Shown one piece after another: positions 57,701 to 60,700 of a stretch of DNA of 64,000 nucleotides; the stretch's first letter is position 1; every line of letters begins with the position of its first letter. This DNA comes from Anadara kagoshimensis. Taxonomy: Eukaryota; Mollusca; Bivalvia; Arcoida; Arcidae. Made by a program: the position numbers and the translations under genes. The notes under the pieces are model-generated. The model worked only from the letters and a program-made list of their open reading frames with translations, was not told where the DNA came from and did not search any database. The DNA lies in assembly GCA_021292105.1 (NCBI GenBank), contig CM037864.1:45429109-45493108 (forward strand). Direction: 5' to 3'.

Positions 57701-60700
57701 CCAACAACTTAGCCAGCTACTCACCTATGAAGCCCATTCTGCCACACTAGTTCATCTTAACCAACACCAACATAAATAAAGGTGTTTTGTTTGGGGTTTC
57801 AACACATTGAAAACTGTGCATATTTTTTATTGTTGATTGCTTGGGAAAAGAAAATTACTACACACTCTAGATAATGTCTGGTCTGTCTGAACCAGTCAGA
57901 ATTCAAACCCTGATATCCCTACACCACTATAACAGAGTCACCATGACCTACTTATTATACAGCTTCTTACCTTACTGACATATATTTTTCCATCAGGCTG
58001 ATATTTTTGTATACATTCTCTGGCTTCATCAGCAAATGTTTTCTTTTTCATGTCTCCATTTACTTGTGGAGGCTAAATTCATAACAAAATTTCCACAATT
58101 TATGAATGAATATACATGTATTGCTTTATTTCAAAATAATCAGATAAGTTGTTAACAATGTGACAGCTGATACTACTGCTGTCATCACTTTGTGAAAATG
58201 TATTTTGGGAAATTTTCATAGAAAATCTAATTAATTTGATTGAAGATTGATATTGTTCAGTTACAGTAGTGAGTACTTGAGACTAGCTGTACCAGATCAC
58301 TGAAATTTTACTCCTTAGATTGCAAATTTGTACAAAATAACTCTGTTTACAAAACATTGCAGATGTGATAAAGTGCAACATTGTAAACACATTCATTTGT
58401 AATATTAATTCAATTGAGAAAAAATGGTGTTTTATGCCATAGCTAATATTATGTCAGTTGCACATTTTGTCCATCAAAAATTGTTTAACCCAACATTTAA
58501 TATTGTACATCAACACTAACATGCATACTCATGCTGTGGGTACAATCAATATTTTCTCTTCAGATTAGGAAAAGAGCTGAAAAATAAAATAACTACAGCT
58601 TAATTACCAGTAACTGATATAGGATCTAACTAACCTTTTCTAGTTTCTGTCTTTTGGAGTGATATTTTGGAGTCCGTGGAGGTCGAGGAACGTGATCTTG
58701 CATCTGAACTGGTAATCCATCTCCTGGTTTACGTTTTCCCTGCTTGATCAAGTCCATTAAATTCTTAAGTCTGTATAAATTCTTCTTCTCTGCATTTTCC
58801 ACTGCATCATACTCTGCTGGGCATCGGTCAGAGCCATGATCATAATAACACCACTGGTCACAATGCTGGTCTATCCACTAAATATAACATATACTTTCAT
58901 TATAACAAGAGGCCCATGGACATTATCCCTCACCTGAATGATTGAATGATGTCTCTTCTATCAAAGATAAGTTTTCAAAAAAAAGAAGAAATTGTTTCAT
59001 GCCTAAAATTTCCCTTAATGGGCCCTACATCCCAAAATTCAATAGAATTACTACAGCATATACTACATTGTACTTGGGTATTACCAGTAAACCATTTTCT
59101 ATGAGGATTCCTCATTGAGTGTGGTCAAAATGTAATACGGTAATTAAAAAGAAATGACCCTAGTTTAAAATATCAATTTTCATATGTTTAGAATAGTGGA
59201 AGATCATCAACATGATCAATGATAATGCATCCTCCTACAAAAGTAAGGCTATGCATATTGAAATGGTGTAACTTTGGCATTACCCTTATTCAATCACCTG
59301 CAGATTTGAGATTATTTTAGTTTTTTCACTACCAAAACATGTTTTCTAATATATCTGAACATTACCTGGTACAGATAGTCGGTGGAAAATCCTTTTTCTA
59401 CTAAATATGCTGCAATATTTTCTTCTCTGTAGTCTATAGCAAGATTAACTGGGTCTCTGCCTGCTTCATTCAAGAACTGAAAATATGAAAAGTATTATGT
59501 GCAAATGTATCATTCAAATAGCACCTTGCTGTGGTGCTCAACTGTTGTATTTATTGCAATTCTGACTTCATAATAAATACAACATCGAAACCTTAAATGG
59601 CTCAGAAAATGTGTATCAGACAACAAATTCAGCTATATTGACTTTAGTTTCAGGAAAGCAGACTTTCAAAAAATTGACTTAACGGCATTAGAACAAACTA
59701 AAATTGTCAGTGAAACCTACTTATATTCCCAGCATAGGTTTTGTCATTGGGTCATCATCCTTAACCTATGCACTAAAATTTAGTATGTGACACATTGTCT
59801 TATGTTGGTTCACATTTGTTCCAAGTTTGATCAAAATTCATACATAGACATGTCTAGGTTTCCATAAATTTAAAATAATTAGTAGCCAAATTTCCAAAAT
59901 TTGTGAAAATATAGTCCTTTTTAAAGTATTTTTCCACAAATTTGCTAAAATAGGTTACTTTTTGAAGGAATTCCTCAGAAATTAGTAGCCAATGGCGATT
60001 TTTGCTACCAGGAATGGATACATAGCATGTGTACACGAAATTGGGACATACAGACAGATGAGATGGACAGGGTGATTCATGTATACCTATTTAAACTATT
60101 TGTTAACAGGGATATAATGAGATAATCAGAATGTGCCACAAAAACATCAATATAAACCTTTATCATCTCCAGTTTGATTGGAGATGTTCATTAACATACA
60201 TCGTCAATCATAAAGCATAATATAATTAAACATTTTAGTTATGTATTATATATCTGCATGAAGTTATATAAAGAATTAAATTTGTGTATTTTCTAGTATG
60301 ACTTACTTTAGCCTCTATTTCCTTTACAGTTTTTGTATCATTAATGTCACTTAGTAGATCTTCTATATGTTTGAAGTCACCATTTTCTATAGAAAGTCGT
60401 AACTACAACAAAACGAATCATATATATAAATCCATTCAGTATACATTATAATGATATATTCTACAGTGTGATCAGTACATAAAGTAACATCTGTCAGTGG
60501 CAGATTCAGCGGGGGGTGTAGGGGGCGTACGCCCCCTTTATGTCGCTAATAATACATTTGTTCACACTTTTCTTATACTATGATGCAGGCATTTTGAATG
60601 AAAGATTTTTTCCTCTTTGATGCAGCTCCGATTGCACCAGAACGCAGGATTTTTGCGCCATTTTTTCAAAATTTTCTAGGGGAGCATACCCCCCTAGAAG

